The notes under the pieces: generated by a model | Database searches by the model: none | Told to the model about the DNA's origin: nothing | The model's input: the letters and a program-made list of their open reading frames with translations, nothing else | Assembly (NCBI GenBank): GCA_049999725.1 | Contig: JBNGIS010010495.1 | Coordinates: forward strand, 69,269 to 133,268 | Reading direction: 5' to 3' | DNA from: Haplomitrium mnioides | Lineage: Eukaryota > Marchantiophyta > Haplomitriopsida > Calobryales | Length of the DNA stretch: 64,000 bases | Shown: positions 47,020 through 56,800 of the stretch, piece by piece | Layout of the letters: each line of letters begins with the position of its first letter | Position numbering within the stretch: the first letter of the stretch is position 1 | Made by a program: the position numbers and the translations under genes

Positions 47020-48310
47020 AAAACATTTAAATTGCAGTTTGCCAATCAATTGATGGTTGTTGCATAAGAGTGAAAGGGATCTAGGGTTGAGGAAACCCAT
47101 GAAGATCAAGACTAGACCCCTCCTCTTGCATCATGCCCTCTGACTTTTCCGCTCCAATGTGAGAAAGCCAAAGAGTGGAAGGCAAAGCAGCAAAATGATG
47201 GTGTTGTCCTTCCAATTGAAGGAGGGCTTGAAGAGTAAGATGAGGACCTAATGTCTTATGTTGATGGACTCAACGTACCATTTTATCAAGTCCACGGGGA
47301 GTCCAACGCTTGATAGTTGAAGGGCTTGGTGAGACCTAGATGTTTCACTTTAGCAATTGTTGATATTCTTTACGAGTATAACCTTAAGAAATGCAAGCAT
47401 GATGATTCTGAACCCTTCACAAAGGATGAAATTCTTGACATGGTTTCTACTTTTGCGCTCATTACAACTTCTGATTTTTGGTCTTTTGTTATAATTCATT
47501 CTTCTCAACAATTTTACATCATGTAGTATGTTCTTTGGAGGTTTGCTATGCCATCAACTACACCATCTAGTAAGTTCTATTTTGATTTTTTAATATTTTA
47601 GTTTATCTTGTTTGTTTATTTTTTCTTTTCTTTCCAACGTCGATTTGTTCTTTTTTATAACAACAAGGACAAAAAACAATCAACACTCGAGAAGTCCTAG
47701 AATCGCTCACGGCTATGAGTACTAGACTATAGGTTATTGGACAAAGAAGGGCGAGTAGAGCTTAAATCTCTTCAACTTGCAATCTGACGATGTAAGCGGT
47801 TGTTTTCAACAAATGTTGCAGAGTGTTTTCAACTGCCTAATTGTTTGGACCAAACTTAAACATTGAAGAGATGATGCTACTGTAAATGTGTGCCAAAAAC
47901 CTCAAGCTTTGTACATATTTTTCATTGACCATTTGTCAAGAGAGCAAGATTGGATCTTAAATCTTTGTTTTGGGTGTGGCATATGCCTTGTTTGTGTTTT
48001 GAAGTTGATGCAAAATTGCATCGCTATAGAATATGATAGACGTCAACATATCTAAACTCACTAGCGAGTTTTGACGATGACTTCTTTGCCATCTAGTATT
48101 AAAGAGTCACAAATTGTATATGTATATAAAAAGGAGCATGTTCCCGTTAGGACTGCTGGTGCATCTAGTGATTTTGTTGCGATTTCCAAGACTAGAAAGT
48201 CTCGACAGAATTCTCTTGCAGTTGTAGATGTTGAAGCTTCTTAGACCATCGATCTAGATGAGACCATTTCTCTTGAAGATGATAAGATTGAAGTTGTAGT
48301 TGGTGACTAA
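47020..48310 (+). pseudogene. ParB-methyltransferase pseudogene B, methyltransferase domain
   Basis: After the intron the chain reads CEKAKEWKAKQQNDGVVLPI, EDLMSYVDGLNVPFYQVHGE and then LAIVDILYEYNL (DILY at 47,362-47,373), followed by PFTKDEILDMVSTFALITT, SDFWSFVIIHSSQQFYIM. That layout (D-P-P-Y-like box, ~25 residues, then W.F.VI.......) is motif IV of amino-DNA methyltransferases, with P-P now I-L. A short intron follows. The C-terminal exon has WILNLCFGCGICLVCVLKLM and NCIAIEYDRR (47.95-48.04 kb), the AdoMet motif I. Motif IV before motif I indicates the beta class (N6-adenine or N4-cytosine). The acidic tail SKTRKSRQNSLAVVDVEAS ends near 48,310. Confidence 0.65.
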
Positions 48311-49203
48311 TTTACTTTTTGTAAATAATAAAGTATTTTCTTAAAAAATAATTTTGTGATTGATCCATATTCTTGTTGCATTCCAAATAATATTTATTAA
48401 GTATTTTCTAGACAATCAGTTTTCTTTTGCAAAATGACTTTTGAATAAAACCTATTGGTTTTTGTAAAAATTAGCAACAAATTCTATGCTCACATGGAAG
48501 TTCTCTTTCAACTGATTTGGATTTCTGCACAAGTTTTCTTTTATAATGAGTTTTTGGTTTTTTTTTAGTTGCTCATTAAATTTATTACAGTCTTCGACAA
48601 CGACATCATTCTATATCTGAGTTTTATTGTAATTTTATTTGGGATGTTAAATTTTTCATGTTACTAATGATTCATTGCTTGCTTGGCTTAGAGTATCGAA
48701 TTGATTTTTAATAAAGTTATTATCTTTTATGATGTGCAAGCTTGAAGCCTATGCAAGCATAGGTCTTCTTTTCTATTTTTATTTGTTCTAGAGGTAAATA
48801 CTAGTTCAAAGCAGTTCTTACTAGATTAGAGATTTATATGTGAGCAATTGCTGGAACATCATATTTTTTTAAATTTTTTTTTGTAAATGTTTTTTGATTT
48901 GTATCTTAAAGATTTTTCTTTAAATTTTAGGAAAACACGAAAAAATAACTATATAACTTCACCATATTTTTTAATATTCTATTTTATTTGTTGATCTTAC
49001 CATAATATAATATTTTTTTTTAACCAAATATTGAAATTTCAAGTTTTTCCAAAATAGAATAGTTATATAAATAAACCAATTTTAAGGTTAAAAATTATTT
49101 CTTTTAATGAAAAATTTTGTAACTATCAAAAATGTTGTTTTTGAAGCAAAAATTTGAAAAAAGGTTTGCAAGGCAAAGAAAACAAGAATTTAGTAGTGGT
49201 TAA
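48311..49203. other. 3' flank of the methyltransferase gene to the right terminus of copy B
   Basis: AT-rich DNA with an AATAAAG-type signal just after the stop (near 48,327). Two palindrome-family members occur (TATGCTCACATGG near 48,492; CCTATGCAAGCATAGG near 48,755). The last few hundred bases match, in reverse orientation, the sequence just inside the left end of copy A. No coding region is seen. Confidence 0.6.
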
Positions 49204-49224
49204 TGGTTCAAAGTAGCAGTTGTT
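49204..49224 (-). repeat. Right terminal inverted repeat of copy B (methyltransferase side)
   Basis: Read inward on the minus strand it is AACAACTGCTACTTTGAACC. Gypsy-3 gag resumes immediately outside it with CCCTCCTTCTTGCATTGG. Confidence 0.75.
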
Positions 49225-49659
49225 CCCTCCTTCTTGCATTGGACATAGAGTGAATTTGGGTGCTTATGATTATGCTTTCATGTTTAGGAACAAGTCGGAG
49301 AGATATGACCTAGCTAGCCATAATTCCAACATATCATGATGGTCATTTGGGGCAACCTATTTGCCGCCAAGCCACTAGATTGTCTCGCTCCTATTTCTGG
49401 AGGTCTCTCAAGCATTGTACAAGGTTTGCCACTGATTTGGTACATGGGTTTTGGGGCCTCCTCTTATACATACTCATCTTCTTCATGAAAGTATTCAAGG
49501 ACCTCTTCCTTTATGTGGTGAATGGTGTTGGCTTTTGCAGGGCACTCTTGAGAAGAGTGGTCGTGTTTGTTGCACCAAAAGCACCACACTCTCACTTGTC
49601 TCGTTGGTTGTGGCGTGCCCTCTGGTTTGATCTCTGAAAGAAGTATATTCATGGCCTCC
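49225..49659 (-). mobile_element. Gypsy-3, second surviving block (gag knuckles)
   Basis: The minus-strand translation contains VRVWCFWCNKHDHSSQEC, an intact CCHC knuckle, preceded by AMNILLSEIKPEG, both of which match gypsy-4 gag (AMNILLAGIK, CVWCNKHGHSPQKC). The block continues gypsy-3 from 37,836 across copy B. It stops at 49,659 against a truncated LTR of gypsy-4. The expected next ~0.5 kb of gag (the acidic/basic region) is missing and capsid resumes at 61,356. Confidence 0.8.
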
Positions 49660-52529
49660 ACCAAGGTACTCCTGTGGTAATATGCAATATAATTCAGGGG
49701 TCTCAAATCTGGACCCAGCCACTTTGTATACAAATCAAGAGCAAAATACCATACCTCAAGTATCACGGAATAATGCCAAGGGACCTGACTCCCCTTTTGC
49801 AGGGTAGTTTTCAGGTCCGAACAAATGGAATACCTGTCTGCTCCTAGTCTTAAGTGTTTCTTATACAATAGAACAGAATTCAAATCTAACTAACACATTC
49901 ATATACAATTACAAACATCTATGAGTTGCACTCCACCAGACTTGTATGCCTTACCGAACCACAGGGATTGACCTCCCTAGCAGACTCCTCCCTTCCTCAA
50001 CTCACAACCTCAAACTCCTTTCCATCTCTCACGCACACACCTATCTTCCAGATAGTTTTTTAACTTCCCTCGCGAGAAGCCTTGGATTTACTTCCTCAGG
50101 CTCAAAAGAGGATTTCTTCAACTTCTACCTCTGGAAGACCGTCCTCTTGACTGCTGGCAACTCACTCCACCTCCAAACCTTGAACAGATCTTCTCTACAA
50201 TGTGCAAGCACTAATGCAGCCCCTCCTTTCTCAGCTCCACTTGAAAGATTGGACCAGAGCGCACTCCGAGCACTTCTAGGTTTGATGCTCCTGCATAGAT
50301 GATGCAAAGATGACTCCAAGATCTCACTTGGCAGCCCCTCACGAATTCTCAACAAATGAGATCCCCTTCAATTTCTCGTATCGATTCACCTCAGCTACTG
50401 GTCCACCCGCAGAGATGAGTCCATCTGGATCGCTCAAGCCTCTAGAGCTCCCCACCCAACGGTTCTCGGCGCCCCTTCTGTCCACCTCCACCCCTGCTAG
50501 CCCCCCGCATGAGTACACTCGCCTCACGTAAATTTTCACTAGAATCCCTTGTGCCTTACTTTGTTGCGTCTCCTTGTCCCGAGATCAGTTGCGCCTCTCT
50601 AGCTTGCATGCACACCAACCCGATCAATGTTGTAGCTTGTCAATCTATACCCCTCACACTTCCGCCCCTATGTAGCTGCCCTATTTGAAAAGATTGTTAT
50701 TTTCGTTGGCCTTGAGCTCCGAACGTGGCGACACCTGTCACGCCTATTTGTAGAATGATCCAAATACAATGGTAAGTTCGGAGGTCTACGGGGTCTGGTC
50801 TGAAGAATCTCGTGGACTGGGCTTCTAAAGATTCCCGCGAATCCGAGTCTGAAGAACCCCATGGAGCCAAGTCCAAAGAATCCCGCAGAACCGAGTCCAA
50901 AGAATCATCTGGATCTAAGTTTGTTGTTGACTTTTCCTTCGTGGCCACCGTCTGACACCATCTTCAACTGGGAGGCTTGACTGCCGCATTGACCCTAATC
51001 CGCAATTGACCACGGACCCAAGTCCAAAGAATCCAACGGATGGGAGAGTCCGAAGGATCTCTCGGACCCTGAGTTCCGAGGTTGACTTCTTCCGTGACTG
51101 CCGTCCAATGCCGTTTTCTACGGGGAAGGTGGATCGCCGCGCTCACCTGAGGTTCCAAAATTGACCGCGGGAGATTCTGGAATATTCCTCGGACATGGAG
51201 TCCAAAGGAATCCACGAAACCTCTGGGCCCGCAGTTGACTTGGTTCGGCAAAGAGCCGCCCGATGCCGTTTTCCACAAGGAAGTTGGACTACCACCTTTG
51301 ACCAGAAGTTCCAAAGTTGACTGAAGTTCGAAGAATCCTACAGCCTCCTGCGGAGTGCCACGTGTCCTAGGTAGTGTCGTCTGACACCGCTTATAATGAG
51401 GAAGCTGGACCGCCGCGCTGACTTGGGGTTCCGAAGTTGACTGCGAGAGATTCCAGAATATTCCTCAGACAATAAGTCTGAGGGAACCCACAAAACCTCT
51501 AGGCCCGCAGCTGATCTGGTTCCGCAGAGCACTGTCCCATGTCATTTTCAACGAGAAAGTTGGACTACCACCTTTGACTAGCAGTTCCGAAGTTGACCGG
51601 AGTCTGAAGAATCCTACGGGCCCTTCTGGAGTGCCAAGGGTCCTTGATAGCACCATCCAACGCCATTTTCAATGGGGAAGCTTGACGGCCTCGTTGACCT
51701 TAGGTTCTGAAGAAGATCTCGTATGCCTCCACGCCTGCCACGTCTCCGCTGAATCTCCCAAATACTTCTGAGGATGCCACGTTTCCACAAAGGCCTTCGG
51801 ACACTCCCATGCCTAGCACGTCTCCGCTGAATCTCTTAGACACCTCTGAGGATGCCACGTTTCCGCGAAGGCCCTCGGACACTCCCGCGTCTGCCACGTC
51901 TCTGCAAAAACCCTTGAAACCGCGAAGTCCAAAGTGAGTTTGGACCTCAGTACATCCCGTTAACGCTTGAGGACGTGAGGCGTCCCTCGATCCTTGTCGT
52001 CATTGCTGCTTACGAAGGTCCTTGCCCCCTCCTTTCTCTTCCCAATTCTTGCTCCTAGAGTGTGGCCATCAACAGGTGTATGTTGTAGCACTTCCCTTGC
52101 CCGCAACCCCCTCCACTGTTGTCGCTCATCGATCTCCTCCCCGCGTCTCTGATCCTCCCCCTTTGGGCCCTGATCCTTCTTCACTTCCGAGGTCGTCCTT
52201 CCTTCCCCCTCTCTGCTGATTGCCACTAGTGAGTGCTCTGCTCCTCCCTGCAAGGGCCTTGATTCGTACATCCCGATGATACTTGCAAGCTCTCTTCTAC
52301 TTCCATAAAATTTTAGTAGTGCCCCCTACTTGGTGGTTGGCACCGCTCCCTTTTCCAATTCCAAAGCGATCTTGTTCCAGTCCTCGGATCCAAGCGATCC
52401 TCTCTTACTCATTGATTGGAGTTAATCCGTTGCTTCCGAGGTACTTTAACACTTATGAGAGAGGAATTGTCCCAAGGCCACCTTTGATTCCATGAATTCT
52501 TCCCTAGTACCTCATGTCACTAGCTGATA
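49660..52529 (-). repeat. 3' LTR of gypsy-4, truncated at its outer end
   Basis: It matches 58,591-61,355 from ACCAAGGTACTC to TGTCACTAGCTGATA. The outer border should begin TGTCACTGCCC as at 58,364, but those ~230 bases are absent and gypsy-3 gag abuts directly. Inside, CpG-rich segments repeat: several ~190-base variants with GTTCCGAAGTTGAC and GAGATTCCAGAATATTCC at 50.95-51.65 kb, and an ~84-base unit with GCCACGTCTCCGCTGAATCT at 51.73-51.90 kb. Confidence 0.85.
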
Positions 52530-52546
52530 TAACTCCCCCTTTAAGT
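52530..52546 (-). other. Polypurine tract of gypsy-4
   Basis: On the minus strand AAAGGGGGAGTTA lies directly before the 3' LTR. It equals AAAAAGGGAGTTA before the gypsy-1 3' LTR, which fixes the LTR border. Confidence 0.75.
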
Positions 52547-52649
52547 GTGAAGCGACCTCGCAAATACCATTCTCTGTTCCTCACTCTACTAGTGGCCTCA
52601 TTCATAGTGGCCGATGCTTGGCTAAATACAAGGTTGATGTAGTGAAATT

Positions 52650-53930
52650 TCCCAAACACTCCCACACACTCAACATACTCACATACACAACATACTTACA
52701 CACACTCTCACACCTACTAACCTGGGATCTTTGATCGGATCAACCCCGGTCCTCCTCCATCTAGTTTACATACCTTTTGAGGCAGTCAAAATGCACTTGA
52801 TTGGCGAACTTCTACCCTCCAACGTTTTCCAATTTTGCTGACCCATTTCGATGCAATTTCTTCAAGATAAAGAGACCCATCCACCTGGTGTGTAACTTCT
52901 CTAGGAAGTGTACAAATTGGCTGTCATACAACAGCACCAAGTTCCCTTCCTTAGGCTTGCTCCTTTGCTTCCTCCAAGCTCTCTACGTGATATAATCTTT
53001 CCCTTCTGCTCCAATCTTCTATCATCCTCTCCTCCTCCAACATCTGGTGGGCACCTGATACTCCACCAGCACTAGAGCGTGTTGTCCAAAGATCAAGAAA
53101 TAGGAGTAGTGGCCAGTTGTGGTCTTATAAGCCAGGCTATAGGCATGGGTTGTTGTCAGCAGCTTGAGGTCCTAGTCAGCCTTGTTTGTGGCCACTGCTT
53201 TACCAAAGATCTTACCCATGATCCCGTTTTCCCTTTCTGCAAGCCCGTTAGCATTCGGATGATAAGCTGTAGTGCGGTGGTGCTTGACAAGGTATCTTGA
53301 AGTCAAGTCCTTGATTACCTGGTTGATGAAATACGTACCCTGATCACTCACTAGCTCCAGCGGAGGCCCAAACTTGCAAAACATCTACTCATACAAGAAG
53401 GCAGCCACCGTCTTGGCATCATCCTTCTGAGTGGCTCTGGCTTCCAGCCATTTTGTGGCATAATCCGTAGCCAATAGAATGTACCTAATGCCCCTACGGG
53501 TGGTCGGAGCAATCAGACCGATGAAATCAATTCCCCACTTTTCAAAGGGTGCCAGGGGAATAATGTGGACCAAGGGGTGATGTTGGTTGGTTGCTGGCCT
53601 CTCCATTCTCAAGCATGCATTGCACCTCTTCACCCAGAAGTGCACATCCTTATGCAGTGTGGGCCACTAGTACCCTGCATCCAAAATCTTCCTTATTGTG
53701 GCATCTATTGCAAAATAGCCCCCCACCTCCTCTCCGTGCAAGGCCTGCATCACCATCGTGGATTGATCTTGCTCCAAGCATCGTCTGATTATTCCATTGT
53801 AGCCCCTCTTATGCAACACTCCCTTGATTAGCATGTATGGCTTCATCTTTCGGAGGAACACAATAGCTTCCTCTCTATTGCTGCCTTTCGGAATTTTAGT
53901 TATAAGGAGGAATTCTGTTATGGCAATATA
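52650..53930 (-). pseudogene. Gypsy-4 integrase, nearly complete
   Basis: The HHCC finger has LHGEEVGGYFA, then LHKDVHFWVKRCNACLR with both Cys (53.75-53.60 kb). The DDE core has FEKWGIDFIGLIAP (Asp), LVSDQGTYFINQVI (Asp) and HPNANGLAERENG (Glu) at 53.58-53.22 kb, all three catalytic residues kept. The frame is open for long stretches in one register, with single stops near 53,648 and 53,385. The C-terminal part (53.17-52.75 kb) is broken but shows AYKTTTG, then LVLVEYQVP. No chromodomain is seen. Confidence 0.8.
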
Positions 53931-53939
53931 ATTTGTGGC

Positions 53940-55610
53940 CCTTCTAGCTTTCACTTGGAACAGGTCCTCATCCAAGAACGCATCGTTCACCTCCTTCTGA
54001 TTAATCGGCCCAGCAACCTGAGAGAAGAAATCAGCATTGCTGTACTTCCTCCCTGGTTTGATCCGCACTTCAAAGTAAAACTCTTGCAGGAGAAGCACCC
54101 ATCTCGCAATCCGACCTGTCACATCCGGTTTATTTACCAGGTACTTGTAAGCATTGTGATTAGTGTGAAAGATCACCTTGAAATGCAACAAGTAATGCCT
54201 AAATTTTTCAAGGCATAAATGATTCCTAAGGCTTCCCGATCAGTACCAGAGTAGTTCTTCTCCATTGGGGCCAATAGTCTGCTGGCAAAATAAATCGGAT
54301 GATCCCTGCCCTTCTCATCCATCTAGCTTAGTACCGCCTTGATGTAGAAGCCAGACACATCAATTATTATGAGAAATTCTTTCCCCCAACTGGGAGGCAC
54401 TAGTATAGGAGCACTTGCCAGTCGTCTCTTCAGCTCCATTAAGCTCGCGAGCCTTTCGGGGGTGGCTTCAAATGTGATGTCCCCCTTGGTCATTTGGGTG
54501 AGGGGTAGAGCCACCAAGGCAAACTGGTCGATAAATCTTCTATAGTACCCCACGCACCCCAAGAAGCCTTGCACCTCCTTCAAGTTGGTGGGCAATGAGA
54601 AATTCATCCAGATACCAATCTTCTTCTAGTCTACTTCGATGTCCTGACTGGAAATCCTATGTCTGAGGAGTATCCCCTCCTTTACCCCGAAGAAACACTT
54701 GCTTGGGTGTAATCTCAGCCCCGTCTCTTTGCATCGTTGGAGGGTGAGCCTCACATCCCGCTCGTGATCACACAGCTTCCCATACACCACGAAACCATCG
54801 ATGAAGATCTCTAAGAATTTCCTGAGGTAATCATAGAAGATGTTCATCATCATCATTTGAAAAGTTCCTAGTGCATTGCATATTCCAAAAGGCATCCTTT
54901 GGAAGGCAAACACCCCCCATTCTGTGGTGAATGCCGTCTTCAGTTGATCCTCCTCTTGGATCCAAATCTGGTTGTACCCAGAATATCCATCTAAGAAGCT
55001 ATAGACCTCTTGTCCTACCACCAAATCCAGCACCCCGTTCGTGAAGGGCAATGGGTAGTGGTCCTTCTTTGTGGCCTCATTGAGGTTTCGAAAATCCTAG
55101 CACACTTGGATTTTCCATTCACCATCCTACCCAACTTTCTTAGGCACCACCACCAACGGGGACACCCATTTGCTGTTTAATACCAGGTAGATGAAATCTG
55201 CCTTCAGCAACTTATCGATCTCCTCCTTCACTAGCAAGGAAAATCAAAGGTTCATCATGTATTGGCGTTGTCTTATAGAGATTGCTGTGGGCTCTATGTC
55301 AATCTTGTGTTCACCCAATTCCCTTGGGACTCCCTTCAAATCCATGTGACTCCAAGCAAATGCATCACTGAAGTTTATTAGGAGATGAGTGATGGCTTGC
55401 TCCAATTCTTTGGGCAATTCAGAGCCTATGTGGAATGCCCGTCCCTCTTGGACAACCAATTGCTTGTGTTGGGATTCCCCCACCACCCTCATCTTATTTC
55501 TCCAATGCACACCTTCCTCATGCATCAGGGTCGCCAATCGCAACCCCCCTTCCAACCGAGGAGACTCTTCAAACTTCTCTATATCCGCCCCGTGCATCCG
55601 ATGAGACACT
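53940..55610 (-). pseudogene. Gypsy-4 reverse transcriptase and RNase H
   Basis: The pre-RT block has FAWSHMDLKGVPRELGEHKI (about 55.34 kb). RT continues with MPFTNGVLDLVVGQEVYSFL, then FAFQRMPFGICNALGTFQ, and the catalytic box is IFIDGFVVYGK, with the second Asp of F-I-D-D changed to Gly (54,796-54,794). RNase H has PTNLKEVQGFLGCVGYYRRF, SWGKEFLIIIDVSGFYIKAV (about 54.36 kb) and HTNHNAYKYLVNKPD. A stop near 54,625 and a frameshift near 54.25 kb split it. It cannot be autonomous. Confidence 0.8.
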
Positions 55611-55899
55611 TCAGACCCGTCCTTCCTTCCAACCTTAGTGTCCTCATCCCTTGCCCAAATCTTCAGTGGATTTCCTCAGATTGTGCTCTGTTTCTATGTA
55701 CTCTGCTATCTCAATTTGATTGATAGTCACCACCTCTTCTTCAGAAAAATCCTCCTTTGTGGCCTCACTTACCATCTGAACCCAATAGTGGTATTACGAT
55801 TCTTCCTCCTCTTTGGACCACTCACTGTCGTACTCCTCTTCCACGTGCGTTCCCCCCAAGTGAGGAATCGGTCCATAGTGTACCAGTGTTTTCTTTGGA

Positions 55900-56800
55900 C
55901 CAAACACCAATGTCAAATTTCCCCAATTATGCAGGACTCAGGCCCCATATAGCCAGGGTCTTCCAATTAGTACCGGATATGGAGATGTTTTGGTAGGCCG
56001 CATGACTAGGTAATTCAGCTTGAATTCTTTTCCTCCGATGAAGGTGGGCACTCGGAGGAGGGAGCCTAATGGTTTCACCCGGGACCCATCCGCCAGCCTC
56101 ATGATTCTGGATGTGGGTTGGAATTCTGTGAATCCTAGCTTGTAGGCGGTCTCCTCCACCATAATGTTTACCCCTACCCCTCCGTCTACGGGCATCAACA
56201 ACAGTGTGCCACTTGCAATCTAAATATCAGTCTCCGGGGTCTTCTTGTCCTCACATATCAGTTGCAGATCTGTTGGAGCTCCCACTTGGGGCAGCCTTCT
56301 CCTCCTCTTAGCTCCCATTAACAATTCTTGGAGATGCCTTCTATACAGCGGGCTATTCTTGATTAATTGGCCCACTGTGGCCGTGAAAAGGCAATCTCTC
56401 ACATCTTCTTGGGTGCTGTAGAGAATGGGTTTTACTCCACCTTCTAGGGCTGTGACCTTCGTCCTTGCTTCCTTGAGCTCCTGTTGCTGCTTGCGGACCT
56501 CCTTCAAGGTCTCCATCGTTGCTTGCTCCTCCTCCAATGCTTCCAGAGCCTCCAGCTGCTTCCTTACGTGGTCCTATTGCTTGGGATAAAACCACTTTGG
56601 ATTATCCCATTGATAATCCGAGTCACTCCATGATTAGGGGGCTTCATCCGCCCCCTTCTTGGCCTTCCACTCGCTCTTTGTTTGGCTCTTATTCTTAGAT
56701 TTTGCTCCGCTTTGGTTACCACCCGGTAGTAGTCTTCAAGAGTTGGTGTCTCCCATCCGGGCAATTTTGCTTCCTCCTCCTTTTCCAAGGCGATGAGATT
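55900..56800 (-). pseudogene. Gypsy-4 protease and gag-pol linker
   Basis: The protease (56,201-55,938) has MPVDGGVGVNIMVEETAYKL, FTEFQPTSRIMRLADGSRV and, at the end, VLIGRPWLYGA. The catalytic box is D-G-G rather than D-S/T-G. Upstream lie a coiled-coil-like linker rich in E/K/Q (56.54-56.43 kb), DVRDCLFTATVGQLI and SPLYRRHLQELLMGAKRRRR, a block shared by all copies. The piece at 56,788-56,564 has KLPGWETPTLEDYYRVVTKA. Confidence 0.75.

Larger units (their letters stand above)
37837..49224. mobile_element. DNA transposon copy B: 11.4 kb, TIR-bounded, two divergent genes
   Basis: Both ends carry an inward-facing 21-bp terminal repeat. The flanks join into one continuous gypsy-3 gag: CAACTTCATGCCTCT on the left and CCCTCCTTCTTGCATTGG on the right together reproduce ATGCCCCTCCTTCTTGCATT as seen in gypsy-1 at 9.47 kb (read on the opposite strand). 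A roughly 6-bp target duplication is likely (GCCTCT/CCCTCC, now diverged). Inside are a transposase-like gene on the minus strand (39.56-42.92 kb) and a ParB-methyltransferase-like gene on the plus strand (45.6-48.3 kb), with 3' ends toward the termini. A 100-N gap and a gypsy LTR lie between them. The family resembles no element I can name with certainty. Confidence 0.8.

Noticed and set aside
29701-48310. Methyltransferase genes as traces of a giant-virus insertion
   Set aside because: No capsid, polymerase or other viral hallmark is present. The genes have introns, sit next to a transposase-like gene and are bounded by matching terminal repeats, so a transposon explains them better.
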